Shown: in pieces, positions 1 to 9,200 of the stretch | Layout of the letters: each line of letters begins with the position of its first letter | Numbering within the stretch: the first letter of the stretch is position 1 | NCBI GenBank assembly: GCA_902789735.1 | Contig: CADAOZ010000010.1 | Span: 28,666-92,665 of the forward strand | Direction of reading: 5' to 3' | Origin: an uncultured Lachnospiraceae bacterium | Lineage (GTDB): Bacteria > Bacillota > Clostridia > Lachnospirales > Lachnospiraceae | Length of the DNA stretch: 64,000 bases | Program-made: the position numbers and the translations under genes | Notes under the pieces: generated by a model | Told to the model about the DNA's origin: nothing | What the model saw: the letters and a program-made list of their open reading frames with translations, nothing else | Databases searched by the model: none

Positions 1-197
1 CCTGCGCCAGAAAACACGGCTTTACAGATATCACTTTCTGTGATACTTTTGATAACTGCCTGGAACATTGCACGCTGGCAGCCCGGGATGGAGACGCGGT
101 GCTCCTGTCGCCCGCCTGCGCCAGCTGGGGCATGTTCGAAAACTATGAGATCCGTGGAAAAATGTTCAAAGAATATGTTGACAGTCTGCCTTACTAA
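1..197 (+). CDS. murD: UDP-N-acetylmuramoylalanine--D-glutamate ligase, C-terminal fragment
   Basis: Only the last 64 codons are present, read in the frame starting at base 3 and ending at TAA 195-197. The motif [15 protein letters not shown], followed by [11 protein letters not shown], is the characteristic C-terminal end of MurD, which adds D-glutamate to UDP-MurNAc-L-Ala in the cytoplasm. The next gene, ftsW, begins 30 bases on, which fits the dcw-type division/cell-wall cluster. The gene is cut by the window edge, not broken. Confidence 0.88.
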   Translation, partial: CARKHGFTDITFCDTFDNCLEHCTLAARDGDAVLLSPACASWGMFENYEIRGKMFKEYVDSLPY

Positions 198-227
198 GCG
201 CATGCAGACTGCAGGGTTTATAACTTG

Positions 228-1451
228 ATGAGATTACCTTTTGTCGGAAAAAGGAAAAAAGCAAAGAAGCAAAAGAAGCAGTTGAAAAGGCGGCCTGCAG
301 GGTTCCGTTTTGGCGGCGGGTCTGCCTTCCGGGATTACAGCCTGATTTTCATTGTTGTTTTTCTGCTTGCTTTCGGACTTGTTATGCTGTATTCTACAAG
401 TTCTTATGTGGCTGCGGTCAGGTACAGCGGAGATTCCTCCTACTATTTCGCCAGACAGTTGAAATTTACCCTCGGCGGACTGGTCGTAATGTTTGTTTTT
501 TCCTTTATTCCCTATTCGTTCTGGAGATATACGGCTCCGTATGCTTATCTGTTCGCGATCCTGATGATTCTGGCTACGATCCCGTTCGGGACCGCGGCCA
601 ATGGAGCGACCAGGTGGCTGATCGTTTCGGGCGTTTCGATCCAGCCGGCGGAGATTGCAAAAGTTGCCATTATCACGTTTACTGCCTGCCTGATCGAGAA
701 CCTGGGACGCCGGGTCAATACCTTTTGGGGCTTCATCGGACCCATCGGAGCAGCGGGTTTTGTCGCGGTCCTGATCTGGAAGATCACAGATAACCTGAGC
801 TCCGCGATCATTGTGGGCGCTATCGTCATGGGCATGCTCTATGTGGCCTGCCCCCATCACAAACGATTCATTGTTATTTTCGGCGGAGCGGCAGCGACCG
901 CGCTCCTGTGGGTGTATAATACGGTCCGCATGGCAGGCCAGTCCAACATGGGATTCCGCGAAAGCCGTATTCTTGCCTGGCTCTATCCGCAGGAATATGC
1001 CAGCGGCAGGGCCTACCAGACCATCCAGGCACTTTATGCCATCGGATCCGGGGGCATCTTCGGAAAGGGTCTGGGCAACAGTCTGCAGAAACTGGGCCAT
1101 GTACCGGAGCTGCAGAACGATATGATCTTTTCGATCATCTGTGAGGAACTGGGCCTGTTCGGGGCCATCAGTATCCTGCTTATGTATGTCCTCCTGATCT
1201 GGAGGTTCATGGTCATCGCAAGCAATGCCGATGATCTGTACGGAGCCATGCTGGTCGTGGGCGTCATGACCCACATAGCGGTCCAGGTGGTTCTCAATAT
1301 TGCAGTCGTTACCAATTCCATTCCCAATACCGGCGTCACACTTCCCTTTATCAGCTATGGCGGATCCTCTGTCATGATCCTGCTGGCGGAGATCGGGATC
1401 GTGCTGAGCGTCGCCAAGGGTTCCGGAAAAAGATTTTCATTTAAGTCATAA
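228..1451 (+). CDS. ftsW: FtsW/SpoVE-type peptidoglycan glycosyltransferase (SEDS family)
   Basis: A 407-residue polytopic membrane protein of the SEDS family, which polymerises lipid II at the division septum (or, as SpoVE, the spore cortex). The N-terminus is very basic (KRKKAKKQKKQLKRR) and cytoplasmic, followed by about ten hydrophobic segments. SEDS signatures are visible: QPAEIAKVAIITF in the middle, GGIFGKGLGNS, VPELQNDMIFSIICEELG, and PNTGVTLPFISYGGSS near the C-terminus. ATG 228 is preferred over TTG 225. It lies between murD and ftsQ; murG, often found here, is absent. FtsW and SpoVE cannot be separated from sequence alone. Confidence 0.9.
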   Translation: MRLPFVGKRKKAKKQKKQLKRRPAGFRFGGGSAFRDYSLIFIVVFLLAFGLVMLYSTSSYVAAVRYSGDSSYYFARQLKFTLGGLVVMFVFSFIPYSFWRYTAPYAYLFAILMILATIPFGTAANGATRWLIVSGVSIQPAEIAKVAIITFTACLIENLGRRVNTFWGFIGPIGAAGFVAVLIWKITDNLSSAIIVGAIVMGMLYVACPHHKRFIVIFGGAAATALLWVYNTVRMAGQSNMGFRESRILAWLYPQEYASGRAYQTIQALYAIGSGGIFGKGLGNSLQKLGHVPELQNDMIFSIICEELGLFGAISILLMYVLLIWRFMVIASNADDLYGAMLVVGVMTHIAVQVVLNIAVVTNSIPNTGVTLPFISYGGSSVMILLAEIGIVLSVAKGSGKRFSFKS

Positions 1452-1481
1452 GGTAAGGGGTCTTGATCAAAGGGCTCCTGG

Positions 1482-2333
1482 ATGGGAATTGCCATGAAGG
1501 ACAGATTCACCAATGACAAAAATAAATACAGAGTGGAAACTGTATCCGGCGGCGGGAGATACGGCAGTAAGGCAAGAGCCCTTGCCGGCGGGATCCAGGC
1601 AGATTCCGTTGAAAATGAGCGCTTATTGACGCCGGTCAATATAGCGCTGGCTCTAATGCTGTCCGTTGTCGTGACTGCTGCAATCATCCTGACCTTCTTC
1701 CGGGTCAGTTCTGTCCATGTAGTCGGCAATACCCTTTACACCAATGATGAAATGGCTGCCTATGTCGAACAGGGCGTCCTGGGAGACAATACTTTTCTGC
1801 TGATGCTGCAGTACAGGAACCGGACCGTTGAGGATCTTCCTTTTGTTGAATCCGTGACTGTACAGATGATGGGCCCCCGTGAGATCAACATCGTCGTCCA
1901 GGAAAAAGAGCTGGCCGGCTATGTGAGCTATAAAGACAGGAACCTGTACATCGACTCTGAAGGCAGGGTGGTGGAAGCGTCCGCCAAAAAAGTCTATGGC
2001 GTCCCGGCCATTCAGGGCATGAGTTTCGAGAATACCCAGGCGGGTGAAGTCCTGAAAGCGGACTCCGCGGGCATTTTCCAGACTGTTCTGCACGCGCTGG
2101 ACACAATGGAGAAATATGACATGAGTGCCAGTTCTCTGACTGTGACCGAAGCCGGCAGTGTATCCGTAGTTTTTGACAATGTTACTGTAATCTTAGGCGA
2201 AGACCACTACTACGATCTCAAGCTGTCCAAGATCAACGCATTACTGCCGCTTTTGAAGGGAAGAAGCGGAATAATCAACTTAACGACATACACGTCAGAA
2301 ACAAAACAGATCATTTTGCAGAAAAATTTATAA
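1482..2333 (+). CDS. ftsQ: Cell division protein FtsQ/DivIB
   Basis: A 283-residue bitopic membrane protein of the divisome. A charged cytoplasmic N-terminus of about 45 residues is followed by one transmembrane helix (around residues 50-72, ALALMLSVVVTAAIILTF) and a POTRA domain beginning with FRVSSVHVVGNTLYTNDEM. The remainder matches the beta domain in position and length. It sits directly between ftsW and ftsZ on the same strand, 30 bases after ftsW, so co-transcription is likely. An alternative ATG lies four codons downstream at 1494. Family assignment rests on the POTRA motif, topology and neighbourhood, since FtsQ/DivIB is poorly conserved. Confidence 0.85.
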   Translation: MGIAMKDRFTNDKNKYRVETVSGGGRYGSKARALAGGIQADSVENERLLTPVNIALALMLSVVVTAAIILTFFRVSSVHVVGNTLYTNDEMAAYVEQGVLGDNTFLLMLQYRNRTVEDLPFVESVTVQMMGPREINIVVQEKELAGYVSYKDRNLYIDSEGRVVEASAKKVYGVPAIQGMSFENTQAGEVLKADSAGIFQTVLHALDTMEKYDMSASSLTVTEAGSVSVVFDNVTVILGEDHYYDLKLSKINALLPLLKGRSGIINLTTYTSETKQIILQKNL

Positions 2334-2443
2334 AAAAATTAATTGATTATTCCGAAATTCGATGGTAATGTAAATAGCGATCAATCTTTGTCGCAAATTT
2401 TTGGACAATCAGAAGAATATTTCGTTGAAGGAGGGCTGAAAAA

Positions 2444-3571
2444 GTGCTTGAGATTAAAACAAACGAAGCAGAACCGGCTTGCAAGATAAAAGTAGTAGGT
2501 GTTGGCGGCGCCGGTAATAACGCCGTTAACAGAATGGTAGATGTGGATATTACCGATGTTGAGTTCATCGGTGTTAATACAGATGTACAGGCGCTTCACT
2601 ATTGCAGAGCTCCCAAGCTCCTGCAGATCGGCGAGAAGCTGACCAAGGGCCTTGGCGCCGGCGCCAACCCCGAGGTAGGCATGAAGGCTGCCGAAGAGAG
2701 CGCGGATGAGATCGCTGATACCATCAGAGGCGCGGACATGGTATTCGTTACCTGCGGTATGGGCGGCGGAACCGGCACCGGTGCTGCTCCCGTCGTAGCC
2801 AAGATCGCCAAGGATCAGGGCATCCTGACCGTCGGTGTTGTAACAAAGCCTTTCAGCTTTGAAGCAAGAAGCCGTATGACCAAGGCGCAGCAGGGCATCG
2901 AGAACATTAAGGACAACGTGGACACACTGATCGTGATCCCCAACGACAAGCTGCTCCAGATCATGGACAGAAGAACCACTCTGCCGGAAGCTCTGAAGAA
3001 GGCGGATGAAGTTCTGCAGCAGGCGGTTCAGGGAATCACAGACCTGATCAACGTTCCCGCTATCATCAACCTGGACTTCGCGGATGTCCAGACTGTAATG
3101 CGCGATAAGGGCATTGCCCACATCGGCATCGGCTACGGCAAGGGCGAGACCAAGGCGGTTGACGCAGTCAAGATGGCAGTTGAGAGTCCTCTTCTGGAGA
3201 CGACTGTCAATGGCGCGACCGATGTCATCATCAACATCTCCGGTGATATCTCCCTGACAGACGCATCCGAAGCAGTCGGCTACGTACAGGATCAGGCAGG
3301 TGAAGATGTCAACATCATCTTCGGTGCCATGTATGATGAGAGCCAGCAGGATTCCTGCAATGTTACCGTTATCGCGACCGGTATCGGCAGCAAGGAAGAG
3401 ACAGCGACTCCCCTTTACGGTTATCAGCCCAGCAGCTCCGCTTACAGCAGCACCCTGAAGTCCGGCTACAAGAGCCAGATGCAGAGGAGCGGCGGCAGCA
3501 CAGGTACATCCCATGTCAGGCAGCAGAGTCTTGAGATCCCCTCCTTCCTCAAGAACAGCGGCAGGAGATAA
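2444..3571 (+). CDS. ftsZ: Cell division GTPase FtsZ
   Basis: The tubulin-like GTPase that assembles the Z-ring. The GTP-binding core is intact: [16 protein letters not shown] near the N-terminus, the tubulin signature [12 protein letters not shown], the NDKLL loop, and NLDFADV in the T7 region. A variable linker rich in Ser/Gly follows from about residue 320, and the protein ends in a basic conserved peptide, [14 protein letters not shown]. The start is GTG 2444, set by the Shine-Dalgarno GGAGGG eight bases upstream. The 375-residue length is normal. It closes the murD-ftsW-ftsQ-ftsZ unit and is followed by a strong terminator. Confidence 0.97.
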   Translation: MLEIKTNEAEPACKIKVVGVGGAGNNAVNRMVDVDITDVEFIGVNTDVQALHYCRAPKLLQIGEKLTKGLGAGANPEVGMKAAEESADEIADTIRGADMVFVTCGMGGGTGTGAAPVVAKIAKDQGILTVGVVTKPFSFEARSRMTKAQQGIENIKDNVDTLIVIPNDKLLQIMDRRTTLPEALKKADEVLQQAVQGITDLINVPAIINLDFADVQTVMRDKGIAHIGIGYGKGETKAVDAVKMAVESPLLETTVNGATDVIINISGDISLTDASEAVGYVQDQAGEDVNIIFGAMYDESQQDSCNVTVIATGIGSKEETATPLYGYQPSSSAYSSTLKSGYKSQMQRSGGSTGTSHVRQQSLEIPSFLKNSGRR

Positions 3572-3623
3572 ATATCTTTCAGGACCGGACACCTTTAGCG
3601 AACGAATTCAGATAAATAACAAC

Positions 3624-3660
3624 AAAACAGCATCGGATCTCCGGATCCGGTGCTGTTTTA
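3624..3660 (+). terminator. Intrinsic terminator after ftsZ
   Basis: Arms AAAACAGCATCGGAT and ATCCGGTGCTGTTTT form a long GC-rich stem with a short loop, ending in TTTT. It lies 52 bases after the ftsZ stop and would end the division operon transcript. Confidence 0.8.
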
Positions 3661-3953
3661 TGCTGACCCGGAAAACGTAAGGGGATGATGGACATCCGGA
3701 AAAGGCAGAGACAATGTCAGCCCGGAAAATTCCAAAAGATGACGGGTAAAATGGAGAATAATTATAAACCGACCAAGTCGGTCAAATAACATTGCGAAGC
3801 AAAAATCGCGGAAATTGGATTATAAAGGGAGCAAAACGAAAGTGGTAAAATTCACGCCGGAATGATAAAATCCTCTCTTTGGGGATATTTGGGGCGTTAT
3901 TCGGGCATCTGAGAAGGATCGATCCATACGGGTCTGAGTTTGCACGCAAAAAT
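3661..3953. other. Gene-free spacer with an orphan operator-like palindrome
   Basis: I see no credible coding sequence here. Bases 3768-3782 form a perfect palindrome, ACCGAC-CAA-GTCGGT, in AT-rich context. This half-site resembles those of TetR-type operators, but no regulator gene adjoins it. The stretch could be the remains of a deleted gene's control region. Confidence 0.35.
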
Positions 3954-4004
3954 AAGAGATACAACAAGATTGACCTTTGTGGTCAACATTGTTGTATCTC
4001 TTTT
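3954..4004. terminator. Long bidirectional terminator hairpin
   Basis: AGAGATACAACAA pairs with TTGTTGTATCTCT and the inner GTTGACC-type arms extend the stem to about 20 base pairs around TTTGT. A T-tract follows on the + strand, and an A-tract precedes it, giving a T-tract on the other strand. It lies between convergent units (ftsZ on + and the membrane protein ending at 4047 on -), so it probably serves the reverse gene. Confidence 0.7.
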
Positions 4005-4046
4005 CGTTTCTTTCTGATGCTTTTGTTCTGCCGGACGGCCGGGCGG

Positions 4047-5951
4047 TCAGTTCCCTCCGGAAGGTCCCGCCCAGGAAGCGGACTCGGATAATTCGATTCC
4101 CTTTTCTCCGCTGCGGACCGTGTAGAGGGTATTCTCTTTCAGGACTGCCCCATTCACCAGGGGTGAGAAATTTCCGGTAATATTGTCATTTACATTGACC
4201 ACATATACATACTGACAGGATGCGATGTTGTCCAGAAGACGTCCGGTCCTGGCCGGATCGGCTGCAAAATCCATGTCCATGATGTCTATGAATTTATAGG
4301 TGATCAGCCGGTCTGTGTTCATGTAGAAGACGAAATACTGTAGTGTGGCGTCGGAATCCGCGACCATATAGGTGGTCGTATCCGGTTCTGTATGTTCTTC
4401 CAGAAAGCCTGCGTGGGCTCTGAAATCAGCGTATTTATCGCCGTAAATACCCTGGGGGACCAGGGTCCTGATGACGCCCGGGCCGCTGATGACCAGCATG
4501 ACCGCAGCCAGCACAGCCATGGATTCCGTGCGGAGCAGGCGGGACTTTTTCCTGGACAGGAGCAGCAGGGCCAGCAGGAGCAGGATCATCATTTCCCCTT
4601 CGACCCAGCAGCTCATATAGCGGGAAAAACTGGCCAGACGGGACATCTCCTCCTGGGAGAAGCAGAACATGTAAAGGACCAGCATGGTAAAAGCGTAGCC
4701 GGCGCTGCCGCCGGTCAGGATCACGGCCAGCAGCAGGGCCCTTTCTCCGCTGAGAAGGCCTTTATTGCGGCGCCAGAGGACCCATATGAGCAGGAGGACG
4801 ACAATGACAAAACCGGCGTAGGAGATCTTGAGGACGCCGTCATACAGGGGCTTCTCGATCAGCGACTGGATATAATATTTCATGGCCGAGCGTCTGGGGC
4901 CCCGGTCCGCGCCTGTCACGATATCCAGGAAGCCGGATACGCTCAGCTGGTCCAGGTCGAACTGTCCCGAAAGCCCCAGGGAATCCGTGTAGGAGGACCA
5001 GAGCCGGTTGAGCAGGAAGGGGAAAGCGAACAGGCCCAGAGTCCCGGCTGCCAGGCCGGCCGGCCGCAGCAGGGTTCCGGCGCGCCTGCCGCGCAGGACC
5101 AGGAACAGAGAGAGCAGATAATAGCCCCATATGACCAGAATAAAGGCCAGTCCCATCTGTTTGGTAAGGATAATGGCCCCCACCGTCAAAATGACGGATA
5201 TGAGGCTGAAAACGTCCTTAAAAACGTCTTCTGTCAGGACAGGCAGGAAACCATGTACAAAGATGGCTGCCAGCAGCAGATCCTGGTAGATACTGTTGAA
5301 AGTACCGGACGTATCCAGAGCGGAGACAAGAATGGCTGTGATCAGGACCAGACAGAAAGTCCGGACCGCCCAGCCCCTGCGCCGGCCGCCGGGCAGATGC
5401 TCCGCCGCGGGCGGGACCAGGATGGTGAAGAGCATGACGTGGACCGCCAGGGTAGCCCTGCTCTCACTGTAACCGCCGGCCAGCCGGCACCAGAGCAGTT
5501 CGAACAGCTGGACAAAGGGGGGATAATTACGGTGGAACTGCAGATTGGAGACCGGTTCACAGTAGAATTTTCCGGTCCGCAGCATCTCCTTGACCATGAC
5601 GCCCCAGTGGGAAAACTCGTCCCACAGAGTAAAGGAGCGGCCCAGGTCCACAATAAAGAAGAACAGGATCACCCAGAGAAAGGCGGCCAGGCCCGGCGTC
5701 AGGAAGAAGCGGAACCGCTGCGGCTGCCTGATAAAGGCCCAGACCAGAAGGACCGCCCCCGCGCAGGCCAGCAGCGGCAGCAGGACCAGTCCCGGCGTAA
5801 AGGATCCCGTCAGGAACTGACTGAAAAAGAGTATATAGACAGACGCGAACAGAGTTACGGGAGCGCACGCTCCGAATTTATGTCCGGAGACCAGGACAGT
5901 CAGTCCGGTCAGCATTACAAAAAACACGGCAGGGATCAAAAGAGCCAGCAT
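4047..5951 (-). CDS. Polytopic membrane protein, GT-C glycosyltransferase-like
   Basis: A 634-residue integral membrane protein with around a dozen hydrophobic helices and a soluble C-terminal tail of about 130 residues. Just after the first helices comes LWDEFSHWG, with an acidic pair in the first extracytoplasmic loop, then NYPPFVQLFELLW. This arrangement is typical of GT-C lipid-linked-sugar glycosyltransferases of the dolichyl-phosphate-mannose/RgtA-like kind, so transfer of a polyprenyl-linked sugar to a surface acceptor is a reasonable guess. The donor and acceptor are unknown. It is transcribed alone, divergently from the RND gene. Its reading frame is mirrored by a long antisense open frame that I regard as an artefact. 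Confidence 0.6.
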   Translation of the reverse strand: MLALLIPAVFFVMLTGLTVLVSGHKFGACAPVTLFASVYILFFSQFLTGSFTPGLVLLPLLACAGAVLLVWAFIRQPQRFRFFLTPGLAAFLWVILFFFIVDLGRSFTLWDEFSHWGVMVKEMLRTGKFYCEPVSNLQFHRNYPPFVQLFELLWCRLAGGYSESRATLAVHVMLFTILVPPAAEHLPGGRRRGWAVRTFCLVLITAILVSALDTSGTFNSIYQDLLLAAIFVHGFLPVLTEDVFKDVFSLISVILTVGAIILTKQMGLAFILVIWGYYLLSLFLVLRGRRAGTLLRPAGLAAGTLGLFAFPFLLNRLWSSYTDSLGLSGQFDLDQLSVSGFLDIVTGADRGPRRSAMKYYIQSLIEKPLYDGVLKISYAGFVIVVLLLIWVLWRRNKGLLSGERALLLAVILTGGSAGYAFTMLVLYMFCFSQEEMSRLASFSRYMSCWVEGEMMILLLLALLLLSRKKSRLLRTESMAVLAAVMLVISGPGVIRTLVPQGIYGDKYADFRAHAGFLEEHTEPDTTTYMVADSDATLQYFVFYMNTDRLITYKFIDIMDMDFAADPARTGRLLDNIASCQYVYVVNVNDNITGNFSPLVNGAVLKENTLYTVRSGEKGIELSESASWAGPSGGN

Positions 5952-6161
5952 AGTATATATCCGCCTTTCACTATAGTCTTATACGCAGGGATCATCATAC
6001 AGCAGATCGGGCCGCCCCGTTTCTTTTTTATCGGGGCTGCATTTCATAAATCATAGCACAGGATAAAGCAGTAAGTACAGAAACAAAGCCATTGCGGCAT
6101 CCGTCCGGTGACGAACAGGGCGGCCTGTGTTAAAAATTTAAAAACAGTATGGAGTTTTCTC

Positions 6162-6177
6162 ATGTAGCGTGCTACAT
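6162..6177. promoter_or_regulatory. Palindromic operator-like site upstream of the RND gene
   Basis: ATGTAGC-GT-GCTACAT is a near-perfect palindrome about 85 bases before the RND start, in the 309-base spacer between the divergent GT-C and RND genes. A second weaker repeat, AGGTT...AACCT, follows at 6181-6200. The position suggests a repressor site controlling the efflux gene. No regulator gene is adjacent. The rest of the spacer (5952-6260) shows only AT-rich promoter-like sequence. Confidence 0.45.
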
Positions 6178-6260
6178 TATAGGTTGTTCATATATAACCT
6201 GCACATGGTATGCGTATGGTATATGAACTGGAAACCCCGATACAGAAATCTGGAGATTTT

Positions 6261-9200
6261 ATGGAAAAATACAGCGTAAAAAAGCCATTTACAGTCCTGG
6301 TGGCGGTCATAGCGGTCATAGTTCTGGGATTTGTATCCATGACCAGGATCACCACGGACCTGCTGCCCCAGATCAGCCTGCCCTATCTGCTGGTCATCAC
6401 GCCTTATCCGGGCGCCAGCCCCGAGAAGGTGGAGACAGAGGTCAGCAAGCCCATGGAGAACGCCCTGGGCACCATTTCCAATGTAGAAAATGTCAATTCG
6501 GTCAGCAGCGAGAACTTTTCCATGGTACAGCTGGAGTTCACGGACGGAACCAACATGGATTCCGCCATGGTCAAGGTCTCGGGCGCCGTGGACCAGGTTT
6601 CAGGCAGCCTGCCGGATACCTGCCCTTCCCCGACCATCATGGAGATCAGCATGGATATGATCGCGACCATGTATATCGGGATCGAGCGGGAAGGTTATGA
6701 TGTCTATCAGCTCTCGGATTATGTCAACGAAGAGGTCATCCCCTATATTGAGCGGCAGGAAGGCATCGGCAGCATTTCCGTGATCGGAACGGTGGACAGG
6801 ACCGTTGAAGTAAGACTGAACAAGGAAAAGATTACCGGCGTAAATAACAGACTGCGCCGTGAAGCCGAATCCAAGATGCAGGACGCCCAGTCCAAACTGG
6901 ACGAAGCCAAAGAAAAAGTGGAATCCGGTCTTTCGGAACTGCAGAGTCAGGAATCTACATTCGGCGATACGCTGGCTTCCGGCGTATTCAGTGCCCTGCA
7001 GGAACCGGCCAAAAACGCCGCGGATACCATGAAGGGCGCGATCGGAGGCATGATCTCCAAACTGCAGGATGTGAAGAGCGCCATGGCCGGCCTTAACAAT
7101 GCGGCGGAAACTGTGAAAGCTGCCGTGGCCGACGCCCAGGCGGCTTATGATTCGGCCCAGGCGGATGTGGAGACGGCCCAGCAGGCGCTGGAAACAGCCC
7201 AGACCCAGTATGATGAAGCGGTCGCCGCGCTTGCGGAAGCCGGAGAAGAAGCTGAGGAGGAAGTCATCGCGGGCCTGACAGAGGCGGTCGGACAGGCGCA
7301 GGAAGCACTGGATCTTGCCGCTTCCGATCTGACTGCGGCCCAGGAAAAGCTGCAGGAAGCCGCCAATACCCTGTCTGAAACGGCGTCGCAGGCAGCCCAG
7401 ACGATCGATACGGCCGATCTGGAAGGCAGGATCGATGACATCATCAGCGGCCTGAATGATGCCGCTGAAAACCTGAATGGAGATTCCATCACCAACCTGC
7501 TCAACGGCGTGACCAAAATCAGTCAGCTGGTCCCTCAGATTCAGTCGGCCATGTCCCAGCTGTCCGCGGCGGATACCACCGGTCAGCTTTCGGACCCCAT
7601 CGGCGCGGTCGAGAACGCCCTGGGCGGTCTGTCCACTTCCATGGACAAGGTGCCGGATGTGATCAGCGGCATGCAGGAAATATACGCGGGCCTGACCCAG
7701 GCCCAGCTGACAGCCGCGGTAGGCTTCTCTACTGCCGCTTCCCAGCTGACGACGGCCCAGACCCAGCTCCAGGCCGCCCAGAAGCAGCTGGAGGACGCCA
7801 GAGAAAAAGTCCTCAAGAGCGCCAACCTGGACGCGCTTTTATCAGTGGATACCCTTTCCTCCATGATCTACGCCCAGAATTTCGCCATGCCGGCCGGTTA
7901 CGTGGACGACGGGGAGGGAAATTCCTGGCTGCTCAAGGTGGGAGATGAGTATGATGATTCGGAAGATATCGCGGGTGCCCTGCTCTGCGACATTGAAGGC
8001 GTAGGCACCATCCGCCTGGAAGATGTGGCGGACATTCGGGTCGTTGACAACGCGGACAAATCCTATGCCAGGCTGAACGGATCTCCCGCGATCCTGCTCA
8101 GCATTTACAAGAGCTCCGCGGCCGGTACCAACCAGGTCTCCCGGAACGTGGGACAGGCCCTCAGCGAGCTGCAGGCCCGGGACGAAGGCCTGCACGCGGC
8201 AACGCTGATGGACCAGGGATCCTATATCACGATGATCGTATCGGATATTGTGAAGAGCATGGCCATTGGCGCCCTGCTGGCCATCATTATCCTGGCCCTG
8301 TTCCTGCGGGATTTCCGTCCTACCATCGTGGTAGGCATCAGTATCCCCCTGTCGGTCCTGTTCGCCATCGTTCTCATGTATTTCGCGGGACTGACCCTGA
8401 ACATGATGACCCTGTCCGGCCTTTCCCTGGGCATAGGCATGCTGGTCGATAACTCCATTGTCGTTATGGAGAACATATTCCGTCTCAGAGGCAGGAATCT
8501 GCCGGCGCCCAGGGCCGCGGTCCAGGGTACGAAACAGGTCACAGGCGCGATCATCGCCTCGACCCTGACCACTGTATGTGTATTCCTGCCCATGGTCTTT
8601 ACCAGCGGCACGGTCAGAGAGCTTCTGGTTCCCATGGCCCTGTCGATCTCGTTCTGCCTGCTGGCTTCCCTGGTGGTGGCCATGTCCGTGGTCCCTGCTG
8701 CCGGATCCACCGTCCTGCGGCGGGTCACGCCCAGAGAGAACAGGTTCATGGACCGGGTCCAGGAATTCTACGGAAAGAGCCTGCGCTGGTGCCTGCACCA
8801 TAAACTGCCGGTCATCGGAGGCGCTGCCGCCCTGCTGATCCTCTGCGGGATCCGCCTGGTCATGATGGGCATCGTCATTCTGCCGGAGATGTCCGGTGAC
8901 GATATCCAGGTTACGATCGTGACGCCGGAAGAGGATACCCGGGAAGAATCCTACGCCAAGGTGGATCAGGTCATGGAGGCCATCATGGGCCTGGAGGATG
9001 TGGAGAGCGTCGGCATTATGGACCAGTCCAGTACAGCCGGTCTTCTGACCTCCGCGGTCTCCTCCTCCTCATCGGATACCTGGGGCAGTTATCTCTGCTA
9101 TGTCAATCCTTCCGAAGGCGTAGACTTCAGCTCCCGCATGGATGAGATCTGTGATGAGATCATGGAAGCGACCAAAGACATCGACGCTGAGATCGAGGCC

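Noticed and set aside
4392..6056. A 554-codon forward open frame rich in Gln/Asp/His
   Set aside because: It is the antisense of the GT-C-like membrane gene (4047-5951); its composition (Q, D, H, G rich and no domain) is that of a GC-rich shadow frame, and no ribosome site fits.
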